From the NCBI RefSeq assembly GCF_014647195.1, contig NZ_BMOS01000005.1, positions 109,740 to 147,372 of the forward strand: DNA of 37,633 nt, read 5' to 3'. A model generated the notes under the pieces. That model did no database searches. It was given only the letters and a program-made list of their open reading frames with translations, and had not been told where the DNA came from. The position numbers were made by a program, and so were the translations under genes. Positions 16,707 to 25,786 of this stretch are shown here, piece by piece. The first letter of the stretch is position 1. Each line of letters opens with the position of its first letter. The stretch is from Oceanobacillus indicireducens (GTDB lineage: Bacteria > Bacillota > Bacilli > Bacillales > Amphibacillaceae).

Positions 16707-18443
16707 ATGACGACTAATAGTGAAACTCGTGCACCAAAACAAAGTATGTGGAAAAGAATAACACAATCGAAATACTTTGTTTATGTTTTAATATCACCTT
16801 TGGTTTTCGTTTTATTAGCCTACGTCATCTTTCCGATGTACAAAACGTTTTTACAAAGTGTGGTCGATCAGGAAGGTTCCTTGTCTTTAACAAATTACCT
16901 TAGATTTTTTACGTCAGAGGCTAACTTAGAATCCCTCTATAATAGTATATTTATTTCAATAGTTAGTGTTATCACTTGTGCAATCGTTGGTGTTGGGATG
17001 GCTTTTCTATTAAATAGATATGAATTTCCCGGAAGAAAAATATTATCTATCCTTGTTTTAGTTCCGATGGCATTACCGCCATTAATTGGTGCAATATCTT
17101 TTTCCTTTTTATATGGAAGCAGCGGGATTTTTCCGCGGCTCTTTCAATCGATCTTCCAGTTAGATAATGTTCCATTTGCGTTGGAGGGTATTTGGGGAAT
17201 TATAATTGTGCATACCTTTACGATGTATACATATTTCTATTTGAGTGCATCGGCTGCAATCAGAGGTTTGGATTTATCACTTGAGGAAGCTGCAACTAGT
17301 CTAGGTTCCGGCCGATTGAGAATTTGGCGTAAAATTATTTTACCTATGTTAACCCCTGCGATGGTTGCATCATCATTATTAGTATTTATGATTTCTATGG
17401 CCTCGTATACAGCACCGCTTATGTTTGGAGTTGAGCGTGTGATGACAATGGCGATTACACTTTCAAGAACAAATGGAAATCTGGACATGGCAGCAACACA
17501 ATCGACTATTTTGTCGCTTGTTTCCATTGCCTTTTTAATATTAATGACATGGTATCAAAATCGCAGAAATTATCAAAGTCAGAGTAAAGGTGTGGGTGTG
17601 CATCGAACGGAAGTAAGTTCACCAGTTGTAAAATACATCGCTGCTATTTTATCTACAATTGGGGTTTTTATTTTGATGCTTCCAATCTTGGTAATTGCCT
17701 TAATTTCGTTTGCGGTAGACGGTGAATGGACGACGCAAATTATTCCAACGTCATATACCTTTGAACATTATATTGAATTATTTACTGATTCAAGAACTTG
17801 GGGACCAATTAAGAATAGCATTCAAATGAGTATTGTCGCAGTGATCGGGAATATTATCTTCGGTGTAGCAGCTGCTTACGCGATGGTGCGCTTTGCATTT
17901 AAAGGTAAAGTATTTATGGACATATTAATTATGGTTCCTTGGGCTTTGCCAGGGACTGTTGTGGCGGTAAACTTGATATCTGCGTTCAGTGAAGGGAATG
18001 TATTTTCCTTTAATCAGGTATTAGTTGGTACATTTTGGATTTTACCACTGGCTTATTTTGTTCGACAGTTACCGCTCGTTTTCCGGAATACACAAGCCAG
18101 TTTAATACAGATGGATGATTCTATTGAGGAAGCAGCGCAAAGTCTTGGGGCTACATGGTGGCATTCGTTTAGAAGAGTTGTACTGCCAATTATTATGCCA
18201 GGAGTTTTAGCAGGAACGTTGTTAGCCTTTGTACAAGGGTTAACAGAATTCGTTGCTTCTATTTTACTCTATTCACCTTCAACGATGCCTTTGTCTGTAG
18301 GTATATGGAATAAAATGTACTCCTTCCAATTTGGAACAGCCTGCGCTTATGGAGTATTGCAAACAATTTTGATTATTGTTGTTCTGCTCATAAATGAAAG
18401 GCTGAAAGGTGGCACAAATCAATCTGGTGCTTCAATTGGCTAA
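16707..18443 (+). CDS. ABC importer permease, fused two-domain (FbpB/ThiP type)
   Basis: Single protein of 578 residues forming the whole membrane channel. Each half has about six hydrophobic segments and one EAA loop: EEAATSLGSGRLRIWRKIILP in the first half (EEAATSLG near residue 192) and EEAAQSLGATWWHSFRRVVLP in the second (near residue 475). Fused permeases of this kind are typical of iron(III), thiamine and 2-aminoethylphosphonate importers. A GTG at 16689 is also in frame, but the ATG at 16707 follows AAAAGAGGTAATAAC and avoids overlap with the ATPase gene. Confidence 0.92.
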   Translation: MTTNSETRAPKQSMWKRITQSKYFVYVLISPLVFVLLAYVIFPMYKTFLQSVVDQEGSLSLTNYLRFFTSEANLESLYNSIFISIVSVITCAIVGVGMAFLLNRYEFPGRKILSILVLVPMALPPLIGAISFSFLYGSSGIFPRLFQSIFQLDNVPFALEGIWGIIIVHTFTMYTYFYLSASAAIRGLDLSLEEAATSLGSGRLRIWRKIILPMLTPAMVASSLLVFMISMASYTAPLMFGVERVMTMAITLSRTNGNLDMAATQSTILSLVSIAFLILMTWYQNRRNYQSQSKGVGVHRTEVSSPVVKYIAAILSTIGVFILMLPILVIALISFAVDGEWTTQIIPTSYTFEHYIELFTDSRTWGPIKNSIQMSIVAVIGNIIFGVAAAYAMVRFAFKGKVFMDILIMVPWALPGTVVAVNLISAFSEGNVFSFNQVLVGTFWILPLAYFVRQLPLVFRNTQASLIQMDDSIEEAAQSLGATWWHSFRRVVLPIIMPGVLAGTLLAFVQGLTEFVASILLYSPSTMPLSVGIWNKMYSFQFGTACAYGVLQTILIIVVLLINERLKGGTNQSGASIG

Positions 18444-18469
18444 TAACCAAAAGAAAGGATGTAAAAAAA

Positions 18470-19993
18470 GTGGTATCATTACATAGGCAAAAAATCTTAG
18501 AAAAAGAGGGTAACCAGTTTCCAGCGAAAACATATAAAGATTTGGTTCTTGAACCAGCGTATAATCAGGCGAAATTCAACGCCATTCGCCCAATGCTTCA
18601 AATTCATTTTGCACATTTGATTATGTTAGTTGAAGAGGGGATAGTTAAGAAGGAAGAAGCAGTAAAAATAGTCAAATCGCTTAATAAAATTGATATAAAA
18701 GAAGTCGGGGAACGATTTTATAACGGCTCTTATGAGGATTTATTTTTCGAGGTAGAGGATTTTCTTATTCAAGATGCTGGAGAACTTGCTGGGAATCTCC
18801 ATATCGCTCGCAGCAGAAATGATATGGGAATCGCAATCTACCGTATGAATATTCGTGAGCGATTATTATATCTGATTGAAGCGGCTTTACATTTGCGGCA
18901 AAGTCTAATTGAGTTGACTGAAGAGCATATCGATACAGTGATGATTGGCTATACACATACACAACAGGCTCAACCTACAACACTCGGTCATTATTTTAAT
19001 GCAATGACTGACATGCTTACAAGAGATATTGAACGGCTGCAGGCTGCTTTTGTAACGGTGAATAAGAGTAGTATGGGAGCAGCAGCGCTCACAACTTCAG
19101 GCTTTTCAATTAATCGTGGGACAGTTCAAGAGTTGCTCGGCTTTGAAGGGATAATAGATAATGCTTGGGACGCTGTTTCTGGTGCAGATTATATTGGGGA
19201 AACAGCAACTGCTGTCCAATTGGCTGCAATTGATTTAGGCCGTTCCACTCAAGATTTGTTATTATGGGGAACACAGGAATTTGGTGCGTTTAAGCTGTTT
19301 AGTCCGTATGTGCAAATCAGTTCCATTATGCCGCAAAAACAGAATCCTGTGTCTATTGAACATACACGTGCAATGTTATCGAGTGTGAAGGGGGATGTGG
19401 AAACGGTTTTATCCATGATGCATAATACTCCATTTGGAGATATTGTAGACACGGAAGACGACATGCAGCCATATATGTGGAACGCGCTTGAGAAGCTAAC
19501 AAATATTTATTATTTATTGTCAGGTGTGTTAATGACAATGAAGGTAAATAAGAAAAAATTGCTGAAGCGGGCGAAGGAAAGCTTTGCCAATGTGACAGAG
19601 CTTGCTGATACACTCGTTCGATCAAATAATTTATCTTTTAGAAAAGCACATGAAATTGTCAGTGCCTCTGTACAGGACTTAGTTGAAAATGACAAGGAGT
19701 CCTTGAGATATTTTACATTGGATCATCTAAACAAGCATGCACAGCAGATTATTGGACATAAGTTGAATATGAGATCAGAAGAATTGGCTGATGCATTAGA
19801 TCCGGAACATTTTATTAAAATCCGTTCACTAGAAGGCGGGCCAAGTAAAGAAAGAATGCAGAAGACCGTTGAAGTAAGGTATGAGCAGCAACGCACAATA
19901 AGTGCCTGGCTGGCCGGCAAAAGAAAAGTATTGGAAGCGGCTAGTAAAAAAATTGACAGTAAACTTAAAAGTTTGATGCCAGATGACGAGTAA
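18470..19993 (+). CDS. Argininosuccinate lyase-like enzyme (fumarase/aspartase superfamily)
   Basis: Predicted lyase that splits a C-N (or C-O) bond by beta-elimination, releasing fumarate in the known family members. Conserved parts: SRNDM at 115-119, HTQQAQPTT with the catalytic-region His163, and the signature loop SSIMPQKQNP at 284-293 with the catalytic Ser. Argininosuccinate lyase normally reads SRNDQ; the Met here, the 507-residue length (about 460 is usual) and linkage to an importer rather than argG argue for another substrate, as in EDDS-lyase type relatives. It starts at GTG after AAGAAAGGATG. It overlaps the frame of the kinase gene at its end. Confidence 0.86.
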   Translation: MVSLHRQKILEKEGNQFPAKTYKDLVLEPAYNQAKFNAIRPMLQIHFAHLIMLVEEGIVKKEEAVKIVKSLNKIDIKEVGERFYNGSYEDLFFEVEDFLIQDAGELAGNLHIARSRNDMGIAIYRMNIRERLLYLIEAALHLRQSLIELTEEHIDTVMIGYTHTQQAQPTTLGHYFNAMTDMLTRDIERLQAAFVTVNKSSMGAAALTTSGFSINRGTVQELLGFEGIIDNAWDAVSGADYIGETATAVQLAAIDLGRSTQDLLLWGTQEFGAFKLFSPYVQISSIMPQKQNPVSIEHTRAMLSSVKGDVETVLSMMHNTPFGDIVDTEDDMQPYMWNALEKLTNIYYLLSGVLMTMKVNKKKLLKRAKESFANVTELADTLVRSNNLSFRKAHEIVSASVQDLVENDKESLRYFTLDHLNKHAQQIIGHKLNMRSEELADALDPEHFIKIRSLEGGPSKERMQKTVEVRYEQQRTISAWLAGKRKVLEAASKKIDSKLKSLMPDDE

Positions 19994-20021
19994 AGAATAT
20001 TTTTTCCATGCAGGTGATGAC

Positions 20022-21026
20022 TTGAGCAAAACTTTTAAAAAATCCATACGGGAAAATCAACCAGCTGAACAAAAAGAATTGCCCATATTAGCCATTGATG
20101 GTGGAGGAACGAAGACAATTGCCGTGATTACAGATAAAGCAGGAAATGTATTAAGTACGGGGAAGTCTGGCACAGCGAACTACCATGTTGCAGGTAAAAA
20201 GGGTGCAATAAATACGCTTAAAGAAGTGATCGTAAAAGCAGTGAATAACCTAAAGAAATATCACTATCCAGATCGCTTTGTTGAAATAAGCTTTCATAAA
20301 TGTGTGTTTGCTCTTGCCGGAATTGATACAAAAAAAGATCAAGTAAATGTAGATGAAATTGTTTCACAGGCGCTTGCACAGAGCGGTATCAAAATAGATA
20401 AAGTGATTATAGAAAATGATGCACTATCCGTTTTGCTTGGGGCAACTAATAATCAGCCTGGAGCCATTCTTATTGCGGGTACGGGCTCTATTGTTTTTGC
20501 ACATGATGGAAAAGAAAATTATGTACGAACAGGAGGTTTTGGACACAGACTCGGAGATGAAGGCAGTGGCTATTGGATAGGGAAACAAGCCATTTCTGCG
20601 ATTTTAAAAATGCATGATGGTCGAGGACCGAAAACGCTGCTACAGGAGCTAGTGTTGGAGCATTTTAATTTTACAGATCATGAAGCACTCTATAACTGGG
20701 TATACAGCCCCGATTTTTCCATTCATCAAGTTGGCGCTCTGGCAAAAATAGTTGAGAAAGCAAATTACGAGGGAGACGGAGCGAGCAGAACTATTTTAGA
20801 ACAATCAGCTGACGAGCTGTATCAGCTTGTCAGCACTGCTGTGAATCGTGTCGGGATTGTGGATGTTCCATTTAAATTGCTTCTTCTCGGTGGTGTTCTG
20901 CAAAATAGTCATTTTGTGAAGGGGCAATTATTAGATAGGGTGAAGCAAGCAATGCCAGGCGCTGAGTTGTTGTATACGCATAAAAAGCCAATTGAGCTTA
21001 TTATCCAAAGAGGGCTGAATGGGTGA
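20022..21026 (+). CDS. BadF/BadG-type sugar kinase (N-acetylglucosamine kinase-like)
   Basis: Predicted ATP-dependent kinase of the BadF/BadG/BcrA/BcrD ATPase family, whose sugar-acting members phosphorylate GlcNAc or MurNAc. With the TTG start it has 334 residues. The phosphate-1 motif is IDGGGTKT at 25-32; then come IIENDALSVLLGA, ILIAGTGSIVFA (phosphate-2) and the FGHRLGDEGSGYWIG motif diagnostic of the family. An ATG at 19983 overlapping the lyase gene by 11 bases is possible, but only the TTG at 20022 has a ribosome binding site (CAGGTGATGAC). It is the last gene of the operon; a terminator follows at 21110. Confidence 0.88.
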   Translation: MSKTFKKSIRENQPAEQKELPILAIDGGGTKTIAVITDKAGNVLSTGKSGTANYHVAGKKGAINTLKEVIVKAVNNLKKYHYPDRFVEISFHKCVFALAGIDTKKDQVNVDEIVSQALAQSGIKIDKVIIENDALSVLLGATNNQPGAILIAGTGSIVFAHDGKENYVRTGGFGHRLGDEGSGYWIGKQAISAILKMHDGRGPKTLLQELVLEHFNFTDHEALYNWVYSPDFSIHQVGALAKIVEKANYEGDGASRTILEQSADELYQLVSTAVNRVGIVDVPFKLLLLGGVLQNSHFVKGQLLDRVKQAMPGAELLYTHKKPIELIIQRGLNG

Positions 21027-21109
21027 ATGGAATTGAGTCAGACTGGTAAAAGGATCGGAAAATGGTATTAAATGTCTTCCCGCATAGGTTGGGAAGCTAA
21101 AATTAGATG

Positions 21110-21148
21110 AATAACTCCTCAATGACCAGTGCATGAGGGGTTATTTTT
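21110..21148 (+). terminator. Terminator of the island operon
   Basis: AATAACTCCTCA (21110-21121) pairs with TGAGGGGTTATT (21134-21145, one G-T pair) and is followed by TTTTG. A smaller hairpin CTTCCC/GGGAAG lies just upstream near 21075-21095. Confidence 0.85.
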
Positions 21149-21181
21149 GTAGATTACAAATATAAAAAATGCAAACAGTGG

Positions 21182-21406
21182 GTGAGTAAAATCTTCCGTT
21201 TTACTTTTTACTCGGGCAAATTGGAGTTCTTCGACGGGAAGAAATTTAACACGCATTCTCAGTTGCTGCTTGGAATATCTGGCCGGGCTACAAAATGGCT
21301 GTTGATTGGTTATGTCCCATTACTTTGGTTTTGGCTCTTTATAGACATTTTTCTCATTCCTGGGATTTACGGAAATCCACTAGTTATATCCATGCAAAAT
21401 CCTTAA
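21182..21406 (+). pseudogene. TM2-domain-like remnant
   Basis: A 74-codon frame with a GTG start and no good ribosome binding site. Its second half (QLLLGISGRATKWLL...WLFIDIFLIPGI) resembles the C-terminal half of TM2 membrane domains, which read roughly QLLTLGGLGIWWLIDLFLIPGM. The expected first half (FFLGxLGxHRFYLGK) is not in this frame, but LLGQIGV is readable in another frame at about 21213-21233, followed by FFDGKK in the original frame. This pattern suggests two small indels in a decayed gene. The identification rests on my memory of the domain pattern and is tentative. Its end overlaps the antisense pseudogene. Confidence 0.35.
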
Positions 21407-21702
21407 GCGGGAGGGGGTTCTCTATATCCATTCTCCCTGTAGAATCAACTTCAATTCTTTCTGCTTCCAGAGACAAAAGCTGTTCATAGTATTGTTCATA
21501 TTCTTTTGGAGCAATATAACCATTGGTGTTAATAACTCGATGCCATGGTAAGTTATATATTTTGCTTATCTTATGAAGAATACGAGCAACTTGCCGTGCT
21601 GCTCGCGGATCCGGCAATTTCGGCTATTTGCCCATATGTCATTACTTTCCTATTTGGAATTTCTATTATTATTTGGATTACCTTTTCTGTAAATCGTAAC
21701 AT
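21384..21702 (-). pseudogene. Frameshifted alkyltransferase-like (ATL) gene
   Basis: On the minus strand from ATG 21702 (after GGGGAG) the frame reads MLRFTEKVIQIIIEIP then KVMTYGQIAEIAGS, the start of the O6-alkylguanine transferase DNA-binding domain. It then runs into a wrong frame. From about 21615 the correct continuation appears in another frame: PRAARQVARILHKISKIYNLPWHRVINTNG and onward to 21384. The joined product would be about 106 residues. The active-site PCHR is PWHR, which marks the ATL group that binds alkylated bases without transferring them. The break fits a 2-bp loss in a C-run (GGATCCCCG to GGATCCG). A sequencing error cannot be excluded. Confidence 0.8.
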
Positions 21703-21843
21703 GCGAATCTCCCCGTACATTTTATTTATGAAAAAGTATACCATTAAATCCCTCTCGTCAAAATATCATGCTTCCGGAATACTCTCGGGCAAGATCATTT
21801 ATCGCAAATGCCGTATCGCAACGGTTGTTTTCGCCCTTGATTG
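21703..21843. other. Intergenic stretch before the secA promoter
   Basis: Between the ATL pseudogene start and the secA promoter region I see no gene or hairpin of note. A plus-strand open frame at 21545-21892 is antisense to the ATL remnant and has no family resemblance. Confidence 0.4.
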
Positions 21844-21873
21844 TTGTCAGGCTTTGACATATAGTGTTATGAT
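21844..21873 (+). promoter_or_regulatory. Candidate sigma-A promoter of secA
   Basis: TTGTCA (21844-21849), 18 bp, TATGAT (21868-21873); each hexamer has one mismatch to consensus. A competing reading uses TTGACA at 21854 with a poorer -10. The secA start is 43 bases downstream of the -10. Confidence 0.5.
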
Positions 21874-21915
21874 TATAGTGTTAAGGTATTGATTAGATTG
21901 AGGAGCGTATAATAT

Positions 21916-24432
21916 ATGGCAGGATTTTTGACAAAGATATTTGGCGATGGTAATAAGCGCCAAGTTAAACGAATTGAAAAAAGTACAGACGAAGTAGAAG
22001 CTTTAGAACCAGAAATGGAGAAGCTTTCAGATAATGAATTGAAAAATAAAACAGAAGAATTCAAAGAAAGAATTGAAAAAGGCGAGACGTTGGACGACCT
22101 ACTCGTAGAAGCTTATGCCGTAGTGCGTGAAGCATCAAGACGAGTGTTGAACATGCGCCCATTCAGGTCCCAGATTATGGGAGCAATTGCCCTTCATGGC
22201 GGAAACATTGCCGAGATGAAGACAGGGGAAGGTAAGACTTTAGCTTCCACTATGCCGGCATATTTAAATGCTCTAGCAGGAAATGGTGTCCATATTATTA
22301 CCGTTAACGAATATCTGGCAGAGCGTGACGCAAATGAAATGGGTGAACTATATAGTTTTCTCGGTCTAACCGTTGGATTAAACTTAAACAGCTACACGAA
22401 AGAACAGAAGCGTGAAGCTTACCAATGTGATATTACGTATGGAACAAACAATGAGTTCGGTTTCGACTACTTACGGGACAATATGGTCCTTTATAAGGAA
22501 CAGATGGTACAACGGCCACTTAACTTTGCTATCATTGACGAGGTCGACTCGATCTTGATTGATGAAGCGAGAACACCGTTAATCATCTCAGGAGCAGCTA
22601 AGAAGTCTGCATCGCTTTATACTCAGGCGAACAGTTTTGTAACAACATTAAATAGAGAAACAGACTACACCTATGATGAGAAAACGAAAGGTGTCCAACT
22701 TACAGAAGAAGGTATTAACAAAGCGGAACGATTTTTCAATATCGAAAACTTGTTTGACTTGGATAATGTTTCCTTAACCCATCATATTAACCAAGCATTA
22801 AAAGCCCATGTGGCTATGCATCGCGATGATGATTATATGGTAGAGGAAGGACAAGTCGTTATCATTGACCAGTTCACTGGACGTAAAATGAAAGGTCGTC
22901 GCTATAGTGATGGCCTGCATCAAGCGATTGAGGCTAAAGAGGGACTACAAATTCAAAATGAAAGTATGACCTTAGCATCCATCACCTTCCAAAACTACTT
23001 CCGGATGTACAACAAGTTATCCGGGATGACAGGTACTGCGAAGACGGAAGAGGAAGAATTCCGTAATATTTATAATATGGATGTCATCGTTATTCCGACG
23101 AATAAGCCTATTATCCGGGAAGACCGTCCCGATTTGATTTATAAATCTATGGAAGCGAAGTTCCGCGCAGTCGTTGCAGAGATTAAAGAACGACATCAAG
23201 CTGGTCAGCCTGTGCTTGTCGGTACGGTAGCTGTTGAAACTTCCGAATTGATTTCAAAAATGCTTAAAAAAGCTGGCGTTCGACATGAAGTGCTTAACGC
23301 AAAGAACCACTACCGTGAGGCGGAAATTATTGAAAACGCCGGAGAAAAAGGTTCTGTAACGATTGCAACGAACATGGCAGGCCGTGGAACAGATATCAAG
23401 CTTGGAGAGGGTGTTCCTGAACTTGGCGGTCTTGCGGTAATTGGAACAGAACGTCATGAATCGAGACGGATTGATAACCAGCTACGAGGACGTTCTGGCC
23501 GTCAAGGAGATCCTGGTGTAACACAATTCTATCTCTCCATGGAAGATGAATTGATGCGCCGCTTCGGTTCAGATAACCTCCGGGCTATGATGGACCGATT
23601 CGGAATGGATGAGGATCAACCGATCGAAAGTAAAATGGTGAGCCGTGCAGTAGAATCTGCACAGAAACGAGTTGAAGGAAATAACTTTGATGCGCGGAAG
23701 ACAATTCTCTCCTATGATGACGTTCTACGTGAGCAACGGGAAATTATCTATAAACAGCGCTTTGAAGTGATCGATGCTGAAGACGGCTTAACTGAAATTA
23801 TCATGAATATGATACGTTCTTCGGTAGATCGGGTAATTGATTCCCATACACAGGATGATGATGAGGATCAATGGAACATCAATGCGATTATAGAGCATAT
23901 TCACGCGAATTTATTAAGTCCCGAAGTGATTAAGAAAGAAGATTTAATGGGTAAAGAACCGGAAGAAATGAAAGAACTCATCATGGAGAAAGTACAACAA
24001 TCCTATGATGAGAAGCGGGAAGAGTTAGAACCGGATCAGTTCCACGAGTTCGAGAAGGTTATTGTACTTCGCGCGGTCGATTCGAAATGGATGGATCATA
24101 TCGACCAAATGGATCAGCTCCGTCAAGGAATTCACCTGCGTGCATACGGACAGACAGAACCGCTCCGTGAATACCAGATGGAAGGATTCCAGATGTTTGA
24201 GCAAATGGTTCATTCCATTGAAGATGAAGTTGCAAGATTCATCATGAAAGCACAAATTCGTGAGAACCTACAACGGGAAGAAGTCGTGAAAAATACGACA
24301 GCTGCCCACGGGGGGCAAGACGGCAAGAAAAAGGTACGTAAACCTGTTATAAAAGAAAACCGAGTCGGCCGAAATGACCCATGCCCATGTGGCAGCGGCA
24401 AGAAGTATAAAAATTGTCACGGTAAAAACTAA
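21916..24432 (+). CDS. secA: SecA, preprotein translocase ATPase
   Basis: Peripheral membrane motor that drives unfolded preproteins through SecYEG. The 838 residues have Walker A MKTGEGKT at 101-108, [19 protein letters not shown] (motif II), [13 protein letters not shown] and the [13 protein letters not shown] helicase motif. A C-terminal zinc finger [14 protein letters not shown] binds SecB or ribosomes in other bacteria. The size matches B. subtilis SecA (841). A ribosome binding site TTGAGGAGCG precedes the ATG. secA adjoins prfB as usual; its other usual neighbour, hpf, is displaced by the island. Confidence 0.98.
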   Translation: MAGFLTKIFGDGNKRQVKRIEKSTDEVEALEPEMEKLSDNELKNKTEEFKERIEKGETLDDLLVEAYAVVREASRRVLNMRPFRSQIMGAIALHGGNIAEMKTGEGKTLASTMPAYLNALAGNGVHIITVNEYLAERDANEMGELYSFLGLTVGLNLNSYTKEQKREAYQCDITYGTNNEFGFDYLRDNMVLYKEQMVQRPLNFAIIDEVDSILIDEARTPLIISGAAKKSASLYTQANSFVTTLNRETDYTYDEKTKGVQLTEEGINKAERFFNIENLFDLDNVSLTHHINQALKAHVAMHRDDDYMVEEGQVVIIDQFTGRKMKGRRYSDGLHQAIEAKEGLQIQNESMTLASITFQNYFRMYNKLSGMTGTAKTEEEEFRNIYNMDVIVIPTNKPIIREDRPDLIYKSMEAKFRAVVAEIKERHQAGQPVLVGTVAVETSELISKMLKKAGVRHEVLNAKNHYREAEIIENAGEKGSVTIATNMAGRGTDIKLGEGVPELGGLAVIGTERHESRRIDNQLRGRSGRQGDPGVTQFYLSMEDELMRRFGSDNLRAMMDRFGMDEDQPIESKMVSRAVESAQKRVEGNNFDARKTILSYDDVLREQREIIYKQRFEVIDAEDGLTEIIMNMIRSSVDRVIDSHTQDDDEDQWNINAIIEHIHANLLSPEVIKKEDLMGKEPEEMKELIMEKVQQSYDEKREELEPDQFHEFEKVIVLRAVDSKWMDHIDQMDQLRQGIHLRAYGQTEPLREYQMEGFQMFEQMVHSIEDEVARFIMKAQIRENLQREEVVKNTTAAHGGQDGKKKVRKPVIKENRVGRNDPCPCGSGKKYKNCHGKN

Positions 24433-24440
24433 AGAACTTT

Positions 24441-24480
24441 AACGAGGTAGGAGACATGGCGATTCCGACCTCGTTCTTTT
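24441..24480 (+). terminator. Terminator after secA
   Basis: AACGAGGTAGGA (24441-24452) pairs with TTCCGACCTCGTT (24463-24475) with one mismatch, followed by CTTTTCCTTTT. It lies between secA and prfB, so prfB may depend on read-through or its own promoter. Confidence 0.75.
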
Positions 24481-24515
24481 CCTTTTAAACTAAACTTTTT
24501 ATGAGGTGATGTGTC

Positions 24516-25617
24516 ATGGATTTAGCGGAAATCAGAAATGAATTGGATAAAATAACTTCACGAGTTGAAGCTTTCAGGGGGTCTCTTTGACTTAGATGAC
24601 AAGCGTGCTCGTATAAGTGAATTAGAACAACAAATGGCAGACCCGGCATTCTGGGACGACCAAAAGGCCGCACAAAAAGTCATTGACGAAACGAATAGCT
24701 TGAAATACCAAGTTGAATCATTTGAAAAAATGGAAGCAACACTGGAAGATCTTGAAATTTCCTACGAACTGGTTAAAGAAGAAGCAGATGAGGAATTATT
24801 CCAAGATTTAAATGAACAATTGGAAACATATATGGAAAAGATAAACGAATTTGAACTGGAAATGCTGCTTAGTGAACCTTATGATGCGAAGAATGCGATT
24901 CTAGAATTGCATCCGGGGGCAGGGGGAACCGAATCCCAAGACTGGGCAAGCATGTTATTAAGACTATACCAGCGCTGGGCGGAAAAAAATGGTTTTACGG
25001 TTGAAACACTTGATTACTTACCGGGTGATGAAGCAGGAGTGAAAAGCGTAACCTTGCTCATCAAAGGGCATAATGCCTATGGTTATTTAAAAACAGAAAA
25101 AGGCGTTCATCGTCTCGTGCGTATCTCACCTTTCGACTCGTCAGGTCGACGTCATACATCCTTTGTTTCCTGTGATGTCACACCGGAAATGGATGATGAT
25201 GTTGAGATTGAAGTGCGAGATGAAGACATCAAAGTTGATACGTACCGGGCAAGTGGTGCGGGTGGTCAGCACGTAAACAAAACTGACTCAGCCGTCCGTC
25301 TTACCCATTTACCGACAAATATTGTCGTCACTTGTCAAAACCAACGTTCCCAGATTAAAAACCGGGAATCTGCAATGAAAATGTTAAAATCCAAACTATA
25401 CCAGCTTGAAGTGGAGAAACAGGAGCAGGAACTGAGAGCCCTTCGCGGGGAACAAAAGGAAATAGGTTGGGGCAGTCAAATCCGTTCATATGTTTTCCAT
25501 CCATATTCGATGGTAAAAGACCACCGGACAAATGTAGAAATTGGAAATACACAGGCAGTAATGGACGGGGAAATCGATTTATTTATTGATGCTTATTTAC
25601 GTTCCCAGATCCAGTAA
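24516..25617 (+). CDS. prfB: Peptide chain release factor 2, with programmed +1 frameshift
   Basis: Recognises UGA and UAA stop codons and triggers peptide release. Translation starts at ATG 24516 (after GAGGTGATG), and after 24 codons meets an in-frame UGA at 24588-24590. The site AGGGGGT-CT-CTT-TGA-C has the internal Shine-Dalgarno-like AGGGGG and the CTT slippery codon of the RF2 autoregulatory shift. The ribosome skips base 24588 and continues at GAC 24589. The joined product has 366 residues, the usual length. SPF (204-206, stop-codon recognition) and GGQ (249-251, hydrolysis) are both present. Taken without the shift, the gene would look like a 5'-truncated frame. Confidence 0.97.
24581..24591 (+). 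promoter_or_regulatory. RF2 autoregulatory +1 frameshift site
   Basis: AGGGGG just upstream (24576-24581), then the CTT codon (24585-24587), TGA (24588-24590) and C. Low RF2 slows termination at this UGA and favours the +1 shift, so the protein sets its own level. This is the classic bacterial arrangement. Confidence 0.95.
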
Positions 25618-25713
25618 ACGGAAAAATAATAAAAAAAGCAGAAGAAAGTACCCGTGTTTTTGGTTAAATAAGGAAAATGTTGATTTTTGTTCACAGACTT
25701 CAGATGAAAAAGG

Positions 25714-25742
25714 GTTTTAAAAATTTAGCAATAGGATATAAT
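25714..25742 (+). promoter_or_regulatory. Candidate promoter of cccB
   Basis: TATAAT at 25737-25742 is a perfect sigma-A -10, but the -35 region is poor. GTTTTA (25714-25719), 14 bp, GGATAT (25734-25739) is also a two-mismatch sigma-B type box. Which one is used cannot be decided from sequence. Confidence 0.4.
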
Positions 25743-25786
25743 ACTATTGATAAACTTATTACACAATATGAATGGGGGATTTATGT

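Noticed and set aside
14367-18443. Calling the importer a ferric iron transporter outright
   Set aside because: The ATPase and permease are of that family, but the paired tyrosines of iron-binding receptors are not evident, and the neighbours point to an organic, sugar-linked ligand.
21545-21892. Plus-strand open frame of 115 codons upstream of secA
   Set aside because: It is antisense to the alkyltransferase-like pseudogene, has no good ribosome binding site and its sequence shows no family pattern.
24565-25617. prfB beginning at the codon at 24565
   Set aside because: The true start is 24516 with a +1 shift at 24588; the later start lacks a ribosome binding site and the conserved N-terminus.
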